From positions 62,001 to 126,000 of the forward strand of contig NZ_LGUR01000014.1 in assembly GCF_001270495.1 (NCBI RefSeq): 64,000 bases of DNA, written 5' to 3'. Both the position numbers and the translations under genes were made by a program. The stretch is from Streptomyces viridochromogenes. Lineage in GTDB: Bacteria; Actinomycetota; Actinomycetes; Streptomycetales; Streptomycetaceae. Shown piece after piece: positions 7,781 through 16,245 of this stretch. The notes below the pieces were generated by a model. The model did no database searches, was not told the DNA's origin, and saw only the letters and a list, made by a program, of their open reading frames with translations. Position 1 is the stretch's first letter. Every line of letters starts with the position of its first letter.

Positions 7781-8221
7781 CTACGGCCTCGGCGCGCTCT
7801 TCGCCGCCGTGCCGGCGCACAGCAGACCCAGGCACACGGCCAGGGCCCCGATGATGATGTTGTTCACGACGACGCCGGCGTCCGGGCTGTCCCCGACGAT
7901 CCATGGCGCGATGATCATCCAGACTCCCATCGCGCAGAAGGCCCAGCTCAGGCCGTACATGCGGTCCGGAGCCCGGGTGAATCCGAGGGCCAGCAGACCG
8001 ATCGCGACACCCATGATGAGGTTGTGCGTCACGAGTGCGGGCTGGCTCGTCGTGTAGTGGAGTATCCAGGGGGATACGGCGCAGTACAGACCGAGCAGGA
8101 ACACCGGTCCGTCCACGAGCGCCACATCACGACCGCCGAGCATACGGGCGTAGCGATCCCGCATTTCTGGTGCATCGGGATGGCTGGTTATGTCACCTCG
8201 GGTGGGCGAGACGTTGGCCAT
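7781..8221 (-). CDS. SPW-repeat membrane protein
   Basis: A 146-residue protein with four hydrophobic segments and two SPW-type repeats, each a Pro-Trp at a helix start (CAVSPWILHY near residue 50 and IIAPWIVGDS near residue 106). This is the architecture of the SPW family, small integral membrane proteins of unknown function that are frequent in actinobacteria. A charged N-terminal tail of about 35 residues is probably cytosolic. ATG 8221 follows AGGAG with good spacing. Confidence 0.85.
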   Translation of the reverse strand: MANVSPTRGDITSHPDAPEMRDRYARMLGGRDVALVDGPVFLLGLYCAVSPWILHYTTSQPALVTHNLIMGVAIGLLALGFTRAPDRMYGLSWAFCAMGVWMIIAPWIVGDSPDAGVVVNNIIIGALAVCLGLLCAGTAAKSAPRP

Positions 8222-8589
8222 GACGCGTCTCCTTTGACTTGGCCTGACCGCGTCTGGTGCGGTGTGCGGTTAGCGCCGCCTAGGCACATTCTGCGCTTAT
8301 TTCGTCTTTATGTGTAGAGCTCGTCGGGTTCATGACGATGTAAGTGGGGTGGGCCTTCGGAAGTCGCCGCGGTGGCCCGCGGATCGTCCGTGTCCGACGC
8401 CCAGGCGCGGGCTGGTGGCGAAACCTGGCCGGAGTTTCACGAAACAGCAGGTCAGATGCCAGGTAAAGGGGACTCAGGTGGCGCAATGATTCGGTATCAC
8501 CACGGGGCGGAAACCGTCGGTATGGTCGCCGCAGGCCAGTCGAACGAACCCGCGAGCACACCGCGCCGCTCGCCGCAGCCCGCCGTCGG
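8222..8589. other. intergenic stretch, no intact gene
   Basis: This is about 370 bp between the SPW gene and the GntR remnant. It should contain the SPW promoter, but I cannot place a confident -35/-10 pair. A small inverted repeat GTTTC-AC-GAAAC lies near 8435. No convincing short coding frame was found. Confidence 0.5.
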
Positions 8590-8930
8590 CGACTGCCTGC
8601 CGACCGGGCGCGGCAGCTCGCGGACCTGCTGCGGCACCTCGTCCTGACCGGGGTTTCCCGGGGGCACCCTGCCTCACGAGGACGTCCTCGCGGCCGACTA
8701 CCAGGTGTCGCGCAGCACCGTCCGGCACGCACTGGACCTGCTGCGTGCCGAGCAGCTCGTCGAGCGGCTGCCTGGCGTCGGGACCGTCGTCGTCGCCGAG
8801 AAGTACAGGCAGTACACGACGTATCAGGGTGAGCTGCCCTACGACCAGCTCGCCGAGGCCCACGAGCTGATCCACCGCCCACTGCGCAACCCCGACGGCC
8901 CAGGTGCGCAAGAGCCCGACCGGAGCGATG
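8590..8930 (+). pseudogene. GntR-family regulator remnant, frameshifted
   Basis: One frame (from about 8593) reads RLPADRARQLADLLRHLVLTG, the standard start of a Streptomyces GntR winged-helix domain. After about 8650 the match continues in another frame as GGTLPHEDVLAADYQVSRST and then RAEQLVERLPGVGTVVV, the recognition helix and wing. The switch lies in the run around 8650-8665. The sequence stops resembling the family after about 8880, and no effector domain or clear start codon is present. A dead gene fragment is the best reading. Confidence 0.6.
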
Positions 8931-9139
8931 GAGTTCACGGCGCGACCCGTCGCCCCTACCTCGTTCCCGTCACGGAGTTCAGCCCCCTCGGTGGCGACTC
9001 GCGCCACCTGGGCGAGGTGCATCCGCTGCCGACGGCCACAGCGGGGCGCCGAGAGGAGCCGCCGGCGGCGGCCGGGGACACCGCGCGTGAGGTGTGGGTC
9101 GGTGTGGCGCGCGGTTTCGCCGCCCTGGCTCGGCACATC

Positions 9140-9590
9140 GACCTGGACCGGGCCGTGGAGGCGGGCGAAGGCGCGTCGGTCGCCCTGAGTCGTCTGATCC
9201 ACGACCCGGACGTCAGCCCCAGGACTGGTACGAGCCGCGGCCCTGGAGGCCCTGGGTGTCCTCGGCGTCCCCGACGTACTCCTCGCCACCGTCACGGCGG
9301 CGCTCACCGACCCGGCCCGGCAGGTCCGTGCGGGCGCCACGACCGCCCTCGGCGGGGCCGCGTCGGACCACGGCGTGCCCTCTCTCGCCGGGTTGCCGGG
9401 GGACGCCGACGCCGACGTGCGCAAGGCCGCCGTACTCGGCCTGTTGCGCCATGTGCGTACGACGGCGCCCGTACGGCACTGGCGACGGCGGTCGACGACC
9501 CGGACGCCGACGTCCGTGCGGGCGCGGGCGACCACCCCCCGGCCGGAGGGAGGCGGCGCCTGCTCCCTCAACTTCCGCAACCGGCTTTGA
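9140..9590 (+). pseudogene. HEAT-repeat protein remnant, multiply frameshifted
   Basis: HEAT-like helical repeats appear in three successive frames: RAVEAGEGASVALSRLIHDP up to about 9210, then VRAAALEALGVLGVPDVL to RKAAVLGLLRHVRTTAPV from about 9228 to 9480, then ARTALATAVDDPDADVRAGA from about 9462. No single frame spans them and no start codon with an RBS precedes them. It lies directly after the GntR remnant, so the 8.6-9.6 kb block is a decayed island. HEAT repeats normally mediate protein-protein contacts. Confidence 0.55.
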
Positions 9591-9597
9591 GGTTGGT

Positions 9598-9628
9598 TGG
9601 TCTGCACCATTGACTGGTACAGACCAAA
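9598..9628 (+). promoter_or_regulatory. chitinase promoter with two DasR-like / chi direct-repeat boxes
   Basis: Two 12-bp boxes, TGGTCTGCACCA (9598-9609) and TGGTACAGACCA (9615-9626), are separated by 5 bp containing TTGAC. Streptomyces chitinase promoters typically carry such paired boxes over the -35 region. The DasR consensus is ACTGGTCTAGACCACT; the boxes match it at 11 and 12 of 16 positions. Control by N-acetylglucosamine through DasR is inferred. Confidence 0.7.
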
Positions 9629-9765
9629 GCGGTTGAGTGTGTCTCCACACCCCCCACCACGGCCGCCCCCACGCCGTGGCCGACCCCGTCGGCGCGTGCG
9701 CTCAAGGCTCTGCTTCGCCCTGCCCTTGTCCGGGTGCGGCCGTGCTCCGCAAAGGAGTTGATCCT

Positions 9766-10476
9766 GTGTCGAGGCGCCGCATAGCCGCACTGCTGTCCGC
9801 ACTCGCCCTGGGCAGCGCCGCGCTCGTGCTCCAGCCGGCCCCGAGCGCGTCCGCCGCCGGCTTCGTCGTCAGCGAGTCGCAGTTCAACCAGATGTTCCCG
9901 AACCGGAATCCCTTCTACACGTACAGCGGCCTCACCGCCGCCCTCAGCGCCTACCCCGGCTTCGCCAACACCGGCAGCGACACGGTGAAGAAGCAGGAGG
10001 CGGCCGCCTTCCTCGCCAACGTCAACCACGAGACCGGCGGCCTGGTCCACATCGTCGAGCAGAACCAGGCCAACTACCCCCACTACTGCGACCGCAGCCA
10101 GCCGTACGGCTGCCCCGCCGGCCAGGCCGCCTACTACGGACGCGGCCCCATCCAGCTCAGCTGGAACTTCAACTACAAGGCGGCGGGCGACGCTCTCGGC
10201 ATGGATCTGCTGGGCAACCCCTGGCGGGTGCAGAACGAGGCGGCCGTCGCCTGGAAGACCGGCCTGTGGTACTGGAACACCCAGAACGGCCCCGGCACCA
10301 TGACCCCGCACAACGCCATGGTCAACCAGGCCGGCTTCGGCCAGACCATCCGCAGCATCAACGGCTCCCTGGAGTGCGACGGCAAGAACCCGGCCCAGGT
10401 GCAGAGCCGGGTGAACGCCTACCAGCGCTTCACACAGATCCTCGGCGTCTCCCCGGGCGGCAACCTGTACTGCTGA
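9766..10476 (+). CDS. family 19 chitinase, secreted, no binding domain
   Basis: A 236-residue endo-chitinase that cleaves beta-1,4 GlcNAc linkages outside the cell. The signal peptide covers residues 1-31, and GTG 9766 follows a strong AAAGGAG. The mature protein is a GH19 catalytic domain with the general acid in H88-E89-TGG, the second Glu at 98, and the signature YYGRGPIQLSWNFNY. There is no carbohydrate-binding module, unlike two-domain Streptomyces ChiC. This resembles the short GH19 enzymes of the genus. The paired boxes upstream suggest chitin-linked regulation. Confidence 0.93.
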   Translation: MSRRRIAALLSALALGSAALVLQPAPSASAAGFVVSESQFNQMFPNRNPFYTYSGLTAALSAYPGFANTGSDTVKKQEAAAFLANVNHETGGLVHIVEQNQANYPHYCDRSQPYGCPAGQAAYYGRGPIQLSWNFNYKAAGDALGMDLLGNPWRVQNEAAVAWKTGLWYWNTQNGPGTMTPHNAMVNQAGFGQTIRSINGSLECDGKNPAQVQSRVNAYQRFTQILGVSPGGNLYC

Positions 10477-10525
10477 GACCTGCTGCCGCCCGCCGGTGCC
10501 CGCAGGCGTGTGCGAGACTCCGCCG

Positions 10526-11431
10526 ATGACCTCCGAAACGATCACCGCGAAGGCCGCGGGCACCTGCGCATTCGGCGATCTGTCCGTGAGCCGCGTCGGC
10601 TTCGGCGCGATGCGGCTGACGGGCAGCGCCGCCTTCCACCACGGGACGCCGAGCGACCGGGACCGCTCGATCGCCGTCCTGCGCAAGGCGGTCGAGCTGG
10701 GCGTCGACCACATCGACACGGCCGCCTTCTACTTCTCCGCGCTCCGTTCCGCCAACGAACTCATCAACACCGCGCTGGCGCCGTACCCCGACGACCTGGT
10801 CATCGCCACCAAGGTCGGCCCCTACCGCGAGTACGACGGCGACTGGGGCACGTCGGCCCGCCCCGACCAACTCCGCGGCCACGTCGAGGAGAACCTGCGC
10901 CAGCTCGGCCGCGATCACCTGGACCTCGTGTACCTGCGCCGCATGCGGCAGGACTCCATCGCCGAGCACTTCGGCGCGCTGGCCGAGCTGCGCGAGGCGG
11001 GCCTGGTCCGGCACCTCGGCATCTCCGCCGTGGAGCCACGGCATCTCGCCGAGGCGCAGGCCATCGCGCCCGTGGTGAGCGTGCAGAACCGGTACGCGCT
11101 CGACCGGCCCGATCCCGAGGCCGACGAACTCCTGCGCCGCTGCGGCGAACAGGGCATCGCCTTCGTGCCGTTCTACGCCGTGGCCGGCGACACGGGGGAG
11201 CGGGGCGCGACCACCGCCCACGACGACGAGGTCCTCGCGGTCGCCCGTGCGCACGGCGTCAGCCCCGCCCAGGTGCGCATCGCCTGGACCCTGCACCAGG
11301 GCCCGAACGTCGTCGCCATCCCCGGCACCGGCGACCCCGACCACCTGGCCGAGAACGTGGCCGCGGGCGCCCTCCGCCTGACCGGCGACGAGCTGGCCCG
11401 GCTCGACTCGGCGCGGCGGCGCACCGGTTGA
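10526..11431 (+). CDS. aldo/keto reductase
   Basis: A 301-residue TIM-barrel NADPH oxidoreductase. The N-terminal VGFGAMRLTG, the HIDTAAFY segment that carries the catalytic Asp and Tyr, the VIATKVGPY strand with the catalytic Lys, and the C-terminal NVVAIPGTGDPDHLAEN cofactor region all fit the family. It is one of three paralogues in the window (also 16246 and 41931). The start ATG 10526 is supported by where family similarity begins, and the ribosome-binding site is weak. The physiological substrate is unknown. Confidence 0.88.
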   Translation: MTSETITAKAAGTCAFGDLSVSRVGFGAMRLTGSAAFHHGTPSDRDRSIAVLRKAVELGVDHIDTAAFYFSALRSANELINTALAPYPDDLVIATKVGPYREYDGDWGTSARPDQLRGHVEENLRQLGRDHLDLVYLRRMRQDSIAEHFGALAELREAGLVRHLGISAVEPRHLAEAQAIAPVVSVQNRYALDRPDPEADELLRRCGEQGIAFVPFYAVAGDTGERGATTAHDDEVLAVARAHGVSPAQVRIAWTLHQGPNVVAIPGTGDPDHLAENVAAGALRLTGDELARLDSARRRTG

Positions 11432-11460
11432 GCCGAGCCACCCGGTCACTGCTCGCCTGG

Positions 11461-12450
11461 TCAGCCCGTGGAACCGGTCACCGGATAGTGGTCTGAGAGG
11501 TTCGTGTACGTGTAGTCCGTCCCCCAGCTCGACACCGTCCAGGGCGCGCTCCGCTCCTTGACGACCTCGTTCTTCCAGACCATGGGACGCGCGTGACCCG
11601 CGCGGTGCAGGACGTAGTCCAGGTCCTCGCGCGGGTCGTCGGGGTAGCGGTCGCGGGCTATGGAGTTGTCCTGCGTGTCGAAGGAGTACGCGTGCCCGGT
11701 GCGTGCGTCGGCCCCCACCAGTGCGCCGTCGGCGAGCATCGAGGCGTACTCGGACGTGCGCGAGTCGACGTTCAGGTCACCGGCGACCACGACCTGCTCG
11801 CCCGCCGGGATGTTCCTGGCGTCGAGGAACGCGTCGATCGTCCTGAACTGCCGGCTGCGCATCGCTGCGGCCTCACCGGCGGCACAGCCCGGGTCGGTCG
11901 ACTGGGCGTGCGTGCCGACGACGTGCACCTTGCTGCCGTTCACGTTCAACACCACATACGCGAAGCCCTTGTTGGACCACCAGTCGGCCCCGCACGCGTC
12001 CTTGAACACGTACTGCTCCTTGCGCAGCACCGGCCACCTGCTGAGGATCGCGACCCCGCCGTCCTCGGGTGTCGTCGCCGAGTACGCGCCGCCGGTGGCG
12101 TCCCAGCCGCTCCTGGTCCGCCCCACCACCGGCGTCTGATGGGGATACTCGCCCGCCACCGCGGCCTTCAGCGCGTCCGACGACGCGTTGTCGAACGCCT
12201 CCTGCACCACCACGACATCGTTCCCGCGGAAGAAGGGCGCCTTCGCGATCTCCGCGGCCCGGTGGTCCTGGCCCCAGTTCGGGTACAGGGTCCGGCTGAA
12301 GAGGAAGACGTTGTACGACAGCACCCGCAGCGGCGGCGGTGCCTGCTCCGCGGCCGCGGCGGTGGGGGCCGCACCCGCGAGCCCGGTGGTGGCGAGCGCG
12401 AGGGCGAGCAGGGCCGCGCCCTGGGTGCGGGGCGGTGGGAAGAGCGTCAC
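11461..12450 (-). CDS. secreted sphingomyelinase C-type phosphodiesterase
   Basis: A 329-residue exported enzyme of the endonuclease/exonuclease/phosphatase fold. The signal peptide spans residues 1 to about 34. The mature region shows LRVLSYNVFLFS, VVVVQEAFDN with the metal-binding Glu, VAGDLNVDS, and the terminal LSDHYPV with the catalytic His. This set and the WWSNKGFAYV segment match bacterial neutral sphingomyelinases, which hydrolyse sphingomyelin to ceramide and phosphocholine. The start GTG 12450 has a GGGAG ribosome-binding site. An operator-like motif lies about 55 bp upstream. Confidence 0.85.
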   Translation of the reverse strand: MTLFPPPRTQGAALLALALATTGLAGAAPTAAAAEQAPPPLRVLSYNVFLFSRTLYPNWGQDHRAAEIAKAPFFRGNDVVVVQEAFDNASSDALKAAVAGEYPHQTPVVGRTRSGWDATGGAYSATTPEDGGVAILSRWPVLRKEQYVFKDACGADWWSNKGFAYVVLNVNGSKVHVVGTHAQSTDPGCAAGEAAAMRSRQFRTIDAFLDARNIPAGEQVVVAGDLNVDSRTSEYASMLADGALVGADARTGHAYSFDTQDNSIARDRYPDDPREDLDYVLHRAGHARPMVWKNEVVKERSAPWTVSSWGTDYTYTNLSDHYPVTGSTG

Positions 12451-12504
12451 TGGGTCTCCCTGAGGGTGAGGGGCTGAGTGGCGCCGCACATCAAACCACC
12501 GGCG

Positions 12505-12520
12505 ATTACTCCCAGGTAAC
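12505..12520. promoter_or_regulatory. ATTACTCCC palindrome-like element
   Basis: ATTACTCCCAGGTAAC is a partial inverted repeat 55 bp upstream of the sphingomyelinase start. The same 9-mer ATTACTCCC, followed by GGGGTAAT, occurs at 18077-18093 upstream of the SnoaL-like gene. TTACT/AGTAA sites are often bound by TetR-type repressors; which protein binds here is unknown. Confidence 0.4.
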
Positions 12521-12561
12521 TCCCGTGCGTGAAAAGAATGTCGGGCAGCGGTACGCCCGGC

Positions 12562-13020
12562 TCAGACCACCCACGCCCCGTCCCGCAGGAGATACCGGCC
12601 GCGCATCTCGTGCTCGCCGTTCCGCGCCTGCACCACGCGCGGACGCACCCGGAAGTAGACGTAGGGGGCCTTGTCCGCCCGGGGGTCCCAGCCGGTCTTC
12701 GCGAGGAACGCCTCGGCCGCGGCGTCGGGCACCTCGTCGGCGTCGTACATCTCCGCGTCGCCGTCGACGAGGACGACGTCCAGGGTGTCCCCGAGTGCCA
12801 GCCGGGCCCGCCCGCCGTCGCGCAGGTTCCGACCGGTCGGGGTGGCCGGCCGCGTCGCCAGCCACAGGCACTCGTCGTGCCACACGAACCAGAGCGGAAC
12901 CAGGCACGGCAGCCCGTCGGTGCCGGCCGTGGCCACCCAGACGTCCATCTCCTTCTCCAGCCGGTCCAGGAGATCGCGCTTGCGCTGCTCGGGGGCACGG
13001 GGCGGCTTTGTGATCTTCAT
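12562..13020 (-). CDS. pyridoxamine 5'-phosphate oxidase-like flavin/F420 protein
   Basis: A 152-residue split-barrel protein of the PNPOx-like superfamily. The segments VWVATAGTDGLPCLVPLWFV, LWLATRPATPTGRNLRDGGR and LALGDTLDVVLVDG follow the family's barrel order, with the NLRDGGRARLALG cofactor-phosphate region. Actinobacterial members often bind F420 or FMN and reduce small molecules, or simply bind heme or flavin. The start is ATG 13020. Gene neighbours give no clue to the substrate. Confidence 0.8.
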   Translation of the reverse strand: MKITKPPRAPEQRKRDLLDRLEKEMDVWVATAGTDGLPCLVPLWFVWHDECLWLATRPATPTGRNLRDGGRARLALGDTLDVVLVDGDAEMYDADEVPDAAAEAFLAKTGWDPRADKAPYVYFRVRPRVVQARNGEHEMRGRYLLRDGAWVV

Positions 13021-13194
13021 GGGCGGGACGGTATCGGGGGAGCGGGCGGTGCGGATCGGGCCAGGGGCCCGCCTCGGCTCGGGCCTGGGGCCTAGGTCCG
13101 CGGGCCCGGTTCGGGATCCCTCTCGTGAGCGACTGGCGTCCGTGACGTTTTACGTATAACCTCTCCCGTCAATCGCACCTCTCGGAAGGCCCCG

Positions 13195-13581
13195 ATGCGA
13201 CACATCGCCCTGGTCACCCTCGTCGTCGACGACCACGACGAGGCGATCCGCTTCTACACCGAAGCCCTCGGCTTCCGGCTCGTCGAGGACACCCCGCGTC
13301 CGGACGGATCGCGCTGGGTGGTCGTCGCGGCCGGCGATCAGGGCACCGCACTGCTGCTGGCCCGGGCCAAGGGCGACGAGCAGCGTGCCCGGGTGGGCGA
13401 CCAGACCGGCGGGCGGGTCGGGTTCTTCCTGCACACCGACGACTTCACCCGTGATCACGCCCGGATGCTCGCCGCGGGCGTGACCTTCCTGGAGGAGCCC
13501 CGGCACGAGCCGTACGGCTCGGTCGCCGTCTTCCAGGACCTCTACGGCAACCGCTGGGACCTGCTCCAGCCCGCCGGCTGA
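13195..13581 (+). CDS. VOC-family (glyoxalase/bleomycin-resistance-fold) protein
   Basis: A 128-residue single vicinal-oxygen-chelate domain. It begins with [20 protein letters not shown], in which His is the first metal ligand, and ends with [17 protein letters not shown], where the usual metal Glu near the end is replaced by Asp. The RBS GGAAGG lies just before ATG 13195. Functions range from glyoxalase and dioxygenase to drug sequestration; none is indicated here. It runs in the same direction as add, 53 bp upstream. Confidence 0.85.
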   Translation: MRHIALVTLVVDDHDEAIRFYTEALGFRLVEDTPRPDGSRWVVVAAGDQGTALLLARAKGDEQRARVGDQTGGRVGFFLHTDDFTRDHARMLAAGVTFLEEPRHEPYGSVAVFQDLYGNRWDLLQPAG

Positions 13582-13634
13582 CCCTCTCTCCCCCTCCGAA
13601 CCGCCCCGCTCCAGGCTCAAGGAAAGACCTCGCC

Positions 13635-14699
13635 ATGACTGCTACGCGCGTAGACGCCGAAACGATCCGCCGCCTCCCCAAGGCCGTCCTGCACGACCAC
13701 CTCGACGGCGGCCTGCGCCCCGCCACCGTGGTGGAGCTCGCGGCCGAGGTCGGCCACACCCTGCCCACCACCGACCCGGACGAGCTCGCCGCCTGGTACT
13801 TCGAGGCCGCGAACTCCGGCGACCTGGTCCGCTACATAGCCACCTTCGAGCACACCCTCGCCGTGATGCAGTCCCGCGAGGGCCTGCTGCGCACCGCCGA
13901 GGAGTACGTCCTCGACCTGGCCGCCGACGGCGTCGTCTACGGCGAGGTGCGCTACGCCCCCGAGCTGAACACCAACGGCGGGCTGACCCTCGCCGAGGTC
14001 GTCGAGACCGTCCAGGAGGGGCTCGCCGCCGGTATGGCGAAGGCCGCGGCCGCCGGAACTCCGGTGCGCGTCGGCACGCTGCTGTGCGGGATGCGGATGT
14101 TCGACCGGGTGCGCGAGGCCGCCGACCTCGCCGTGGCCTTCCGGGACGCCGGTGTCGTCGGCTTCGACATCGCCGGCGCCGAGGCGGGCTTCCCCGCGGC
14201 CGACCACCTGGACGCCTTCGAGCACCTGCGCCGCGAGAGCGTGCCGTTCACCATCCACGCCGGTGAGGCCGACGGCCTGTCCAGCATCCACCAGGCCCTC
14301 CAGGTCTGCGGCGCCCAGCGCCTCGGCCACGGTGTGCGGATCACCGACGACATCGTGGACGGCAAGCTCGGCCGCCTCGCCGGCTGGGTGCGCGACCGCC
14401 GTGTCGCGCTGGAGATGTGCCCGACGTCCAACCTCCAGACCGGGGCCGCCACCTCCATCGCCGAGCACCCGATCACCGCGCTGAAGGACCTCGGCTTCCG
14501 CGTCACCCTCAACACCGACAACCGGCTGGTGTCGGGCACGACGATGACCCGCGAGATGTCGCTGCTGGTCGAGGAGGCCGGCTGGACGGTCGAGGACCTG
14601 CGCACCGTCACGGTGAACGCCCTGAAGAGCGCGTTCATCCCGTTCGACGAGCGCAAGGCCCTCATCGAGAACGTCGTCCTCCCGGGCTACGCGCTCTGA
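13635..14699 (+). CDS. add: adenosine deaminase
   Basis: A 354-residue cytosolic zinc amidohydrolase converting adenosine to inosine in purine salvage. Metal ligands H20 and H22 lie in HDHLDGG. HAGEADG gives the next His and the catalytic Glu, RLGHGVRI the catalytic His, and LNTDNRLVS the metal Asp. The second Asp of the animal NTDD motif is Asn here, a variant I recall as usual in actinobacterial Add. The length is typical. The 3' end overlaps the convergent DinB gene by 13 bp. Confidence 0.92.
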   Translation: MTATRVDAETIRRLPKAVLHDHLDGGLRPATVVELAAEVGHTLPTTDPDELAAWYFEAANSGDLVRYIATFEHTLAVMQSREGLLRTAEEYVLDLAADGVVYGEVRYAPELNTNGGLTLAEVVETVQEGLAAGMAKAAAAGTPVRVGTLLCGMRMFDRVREAADLAVAFRDAGVVGFDIAGAEAGFPAADHLDAFEHLRRESVPFTIHAGEADGLSSIHQALQVCGAQRLGHGVRITDDIVDGKLGRLAGWVRDRRVALEMCPTSNLQTGAATSIAEHPITALKDLGFRVTLNTDNRLVSGTTMTREMSLLVEEAGWTVEDLRTVTVNALKSAFIPFDERKALIENVVLPGYAL

Positions 14700-15196
14700 A
14701 GCAGCCCACGCACATAGGCGGCCTGTCCGACGTGCTGAAGATCGTCGGACAGGACGCTGACCAGCCGTACCCCCAGGGTGACCGGCGGATCCCAGCGCTC
14801 GTCCACAACGCGCTCCAGATCCTTGGCGGCCACCTCGCGCAGGGCCCCCAGGGACTGGGCGTGCACGGCGTCGTAGTAGCCGGTCAGCAGGTCGCCCGAG
14901 TCGACCCGCACCTTGGCGACCTTCGCGGCGGTATGGCCGTAGCCGGTGTCGTGGCGCGGCAGGTCGAGGCCGAAGGTCTTCTGGAAGTCCTGGGTCAGCC
15001 AGACCTGGTCGAGACCGAAGGCGTCGGCGATGTGGTCGTCCTGGACGCGGGTGAGATGCCAGACCAGCCAGGCGATGGAGTTGGCGTCGGGGGAGGGGCG
15101 GGCGTGCAGGGCTTCGGGGTCGAGGTCCTGGACGGCGGCGTGGACTTCTTCCTGGATGCGGTTGAATCCGTCGATGAGGATGTCCTTGGCATGCAT
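14687..15196 (-). CDS. DinB/DUF664-family protein (mycothiol-dependent transferase-like)
   Basis: A 169-residue four-helix-bundle protein. Conserved metal-ligand histidines are visible in [16 protein letters not shown] and in [16 protein letters not shown]. This DinB-like branch in actinobacteria includes mycothiol S-transferases that detoxify electrophiles, so such a role is plausible but not shown. The start ATG 15196 is preferred over an earlier codon because the family begins there. It overlaps the end of add tail to tail and is followed upstream by the LysR gene on the same strand. Confidence 0.82.
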   Translation of the reverse strand: MHAKDILIDGFNRIQEEVHAAVQDLDPEALHARPSPDANSIAWLVWHLTRVQDDHIADAFGLDQVWLTQDFQKTFGLDLPRHDTGYGHTAAKVAKVRVDSGDLLTGYYDAVHAQSLGALREVAAKDLERVVDERWDPPVTLGVRLVSVLSDDLQHVGQAAYVRGLLQSA

Positions 15197-15221
15197 GGCT
15201 CCACCATCGCGCACCCGTCCG

Positions 15222-16109
15222 TCACGCGCCTTCCGTCTCGAGCAGCGCCATGAGGGCCCGCGCCGCCGGGCTCGTGGCCTGCGGGGGCGGCAGCAGGGCG
15301 ACCGTCTCGTAGACGGTCTCGCCGGTGCCCTTGACGGGCAATGCGGTCAGTGAGCTTCGCTTGTGCCGGAAATGGCGCGGTACGACGGCCACGCCGAGGT
15401 CCTCGTCCACCAGGTCCAGGAGGCTGTGCACGTCGTTGACCTCCAGGGCGACGGTCCGCCGTACGCCCGCCGCCGCGAAGACGGCGTCGGTGGTGCGGCG
15501 CGGCCCCCAGTCCGGGTGGAAGTCCACGAAGACCTCGCCGCCCAGCTCCTCCGGAGTGACGGCGGCGCCGGCCGCCGCGAGCCGGTGGCTGGGGTGACAC
15601 AGGACGGTCATCGGCTCGCCCGTGAGCGGTACGACCCGCAGCTGATCGGTGTCCTCCTGCGCGGCCCGCACGGCGAAGGCCAGATCGAGGCGTCCGGCCG
15701 CGACCTCCTCCGCGAGCGCGCCCGAACCCGCCTGGCGAAGGCAGATCTCCACGTCCGGATGCTGCCGCCGGAAGGCCGCGAGCAGCCCCGCCACATGCAC
15801 CCCCGCGATGCACTGCTCGGACCCCAGCGCCAGTATCCCGCGCAGCACGCCCTGTACGGCGGCCACCGCCTCGTGGGCGGCCCGCACCTGCGCGAGGATC
15901 CGTTCCGCCTCGCACAGCAGCGCGCGCCCGGCCGGGGTGAGCGTCACCCGGCGGGTCGTCCGCACGAACAGCGGGGTCTGCAACTCCCGCTCCAGCGCCC
16001 GGATCGAGGCCGACAGGCCCGACTGGGACACCATCAGGCGTTCGGCCGCCCTGGTGAAGTGCTGGTCCTCGGCGACCGCCACGAAGTGCTGGAGATGGCG
16101 CAGTTCCAT
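15222..16109 (-). CDS. LysR-family transcriptional regulator
   Basis: A 295-residue regulator. Residues 1-60 are the LysR winged helix-turn-helix (MELRHLQHFVAVAEDQHFTR, recognition helix SQSGLSASIRALERELQTPL), and residues 90-295 are a periplasmic-binding-fold effector domain. It is divergent from the aldo/keto reductase at 16246, its most likely target. The 136-bp shared region should hold the T-N11-A operator, but I could not single out one site. The start ATG 16109 is the canonical family N-terminus. Confidence 0.9.
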   Translation of the reverse strand: MELRHLQHFVAVAEDQHFTRAAERLMVSQSGLSASIRALERELQTPLFVRTTRRVTLTPAGRALLCEAERILAQVRAAHEAVAAVQGVLRGILALGSEQCIAGVHVAGLLAAFRRQHPDVEICLRQAGSGALAEEVAAGRLDLAFAVRAAQEDTDQLRVVPLTGEPMTVLCHPSHRLAAAGAAVTPEELGGEVFVDFHPDWGPRRTTDAVFAAAGVRRTVALEVNDVHSLLDLVDEDLGVAVVPRHFRHKRSSLTALPVKGTGETVYETVALLPPPQATSPAARALMALLETEGA

Positions 16110-16245
16110 GATTGAGCAGCGTAGCCGCTGAATCCCATCTGATTTACCTGTTGGACCACTGCCCGCAGGTCGCGACAGAGTGGAGGGCGACTGAACACCG
16201 GTTCCTCGGAGCCGGCCTTCGTGTGCCAACCCCTCTGGAGTCGCG

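Noticed and set aside
8590..9590. The decayed block considered as an insertion sequence
   Set aside because: No transposase segments, terminal inverted repeats or target duplications were seen; the segments match GntR and HEAT proteins.
13635..14699. Asn instead of the second Asp in the NTDD motif of adenosine deaminase
   Set aside because: I recall the NTDN form as the normal one in actinobacterial Add proteins, so it is not evidence of inactivation.
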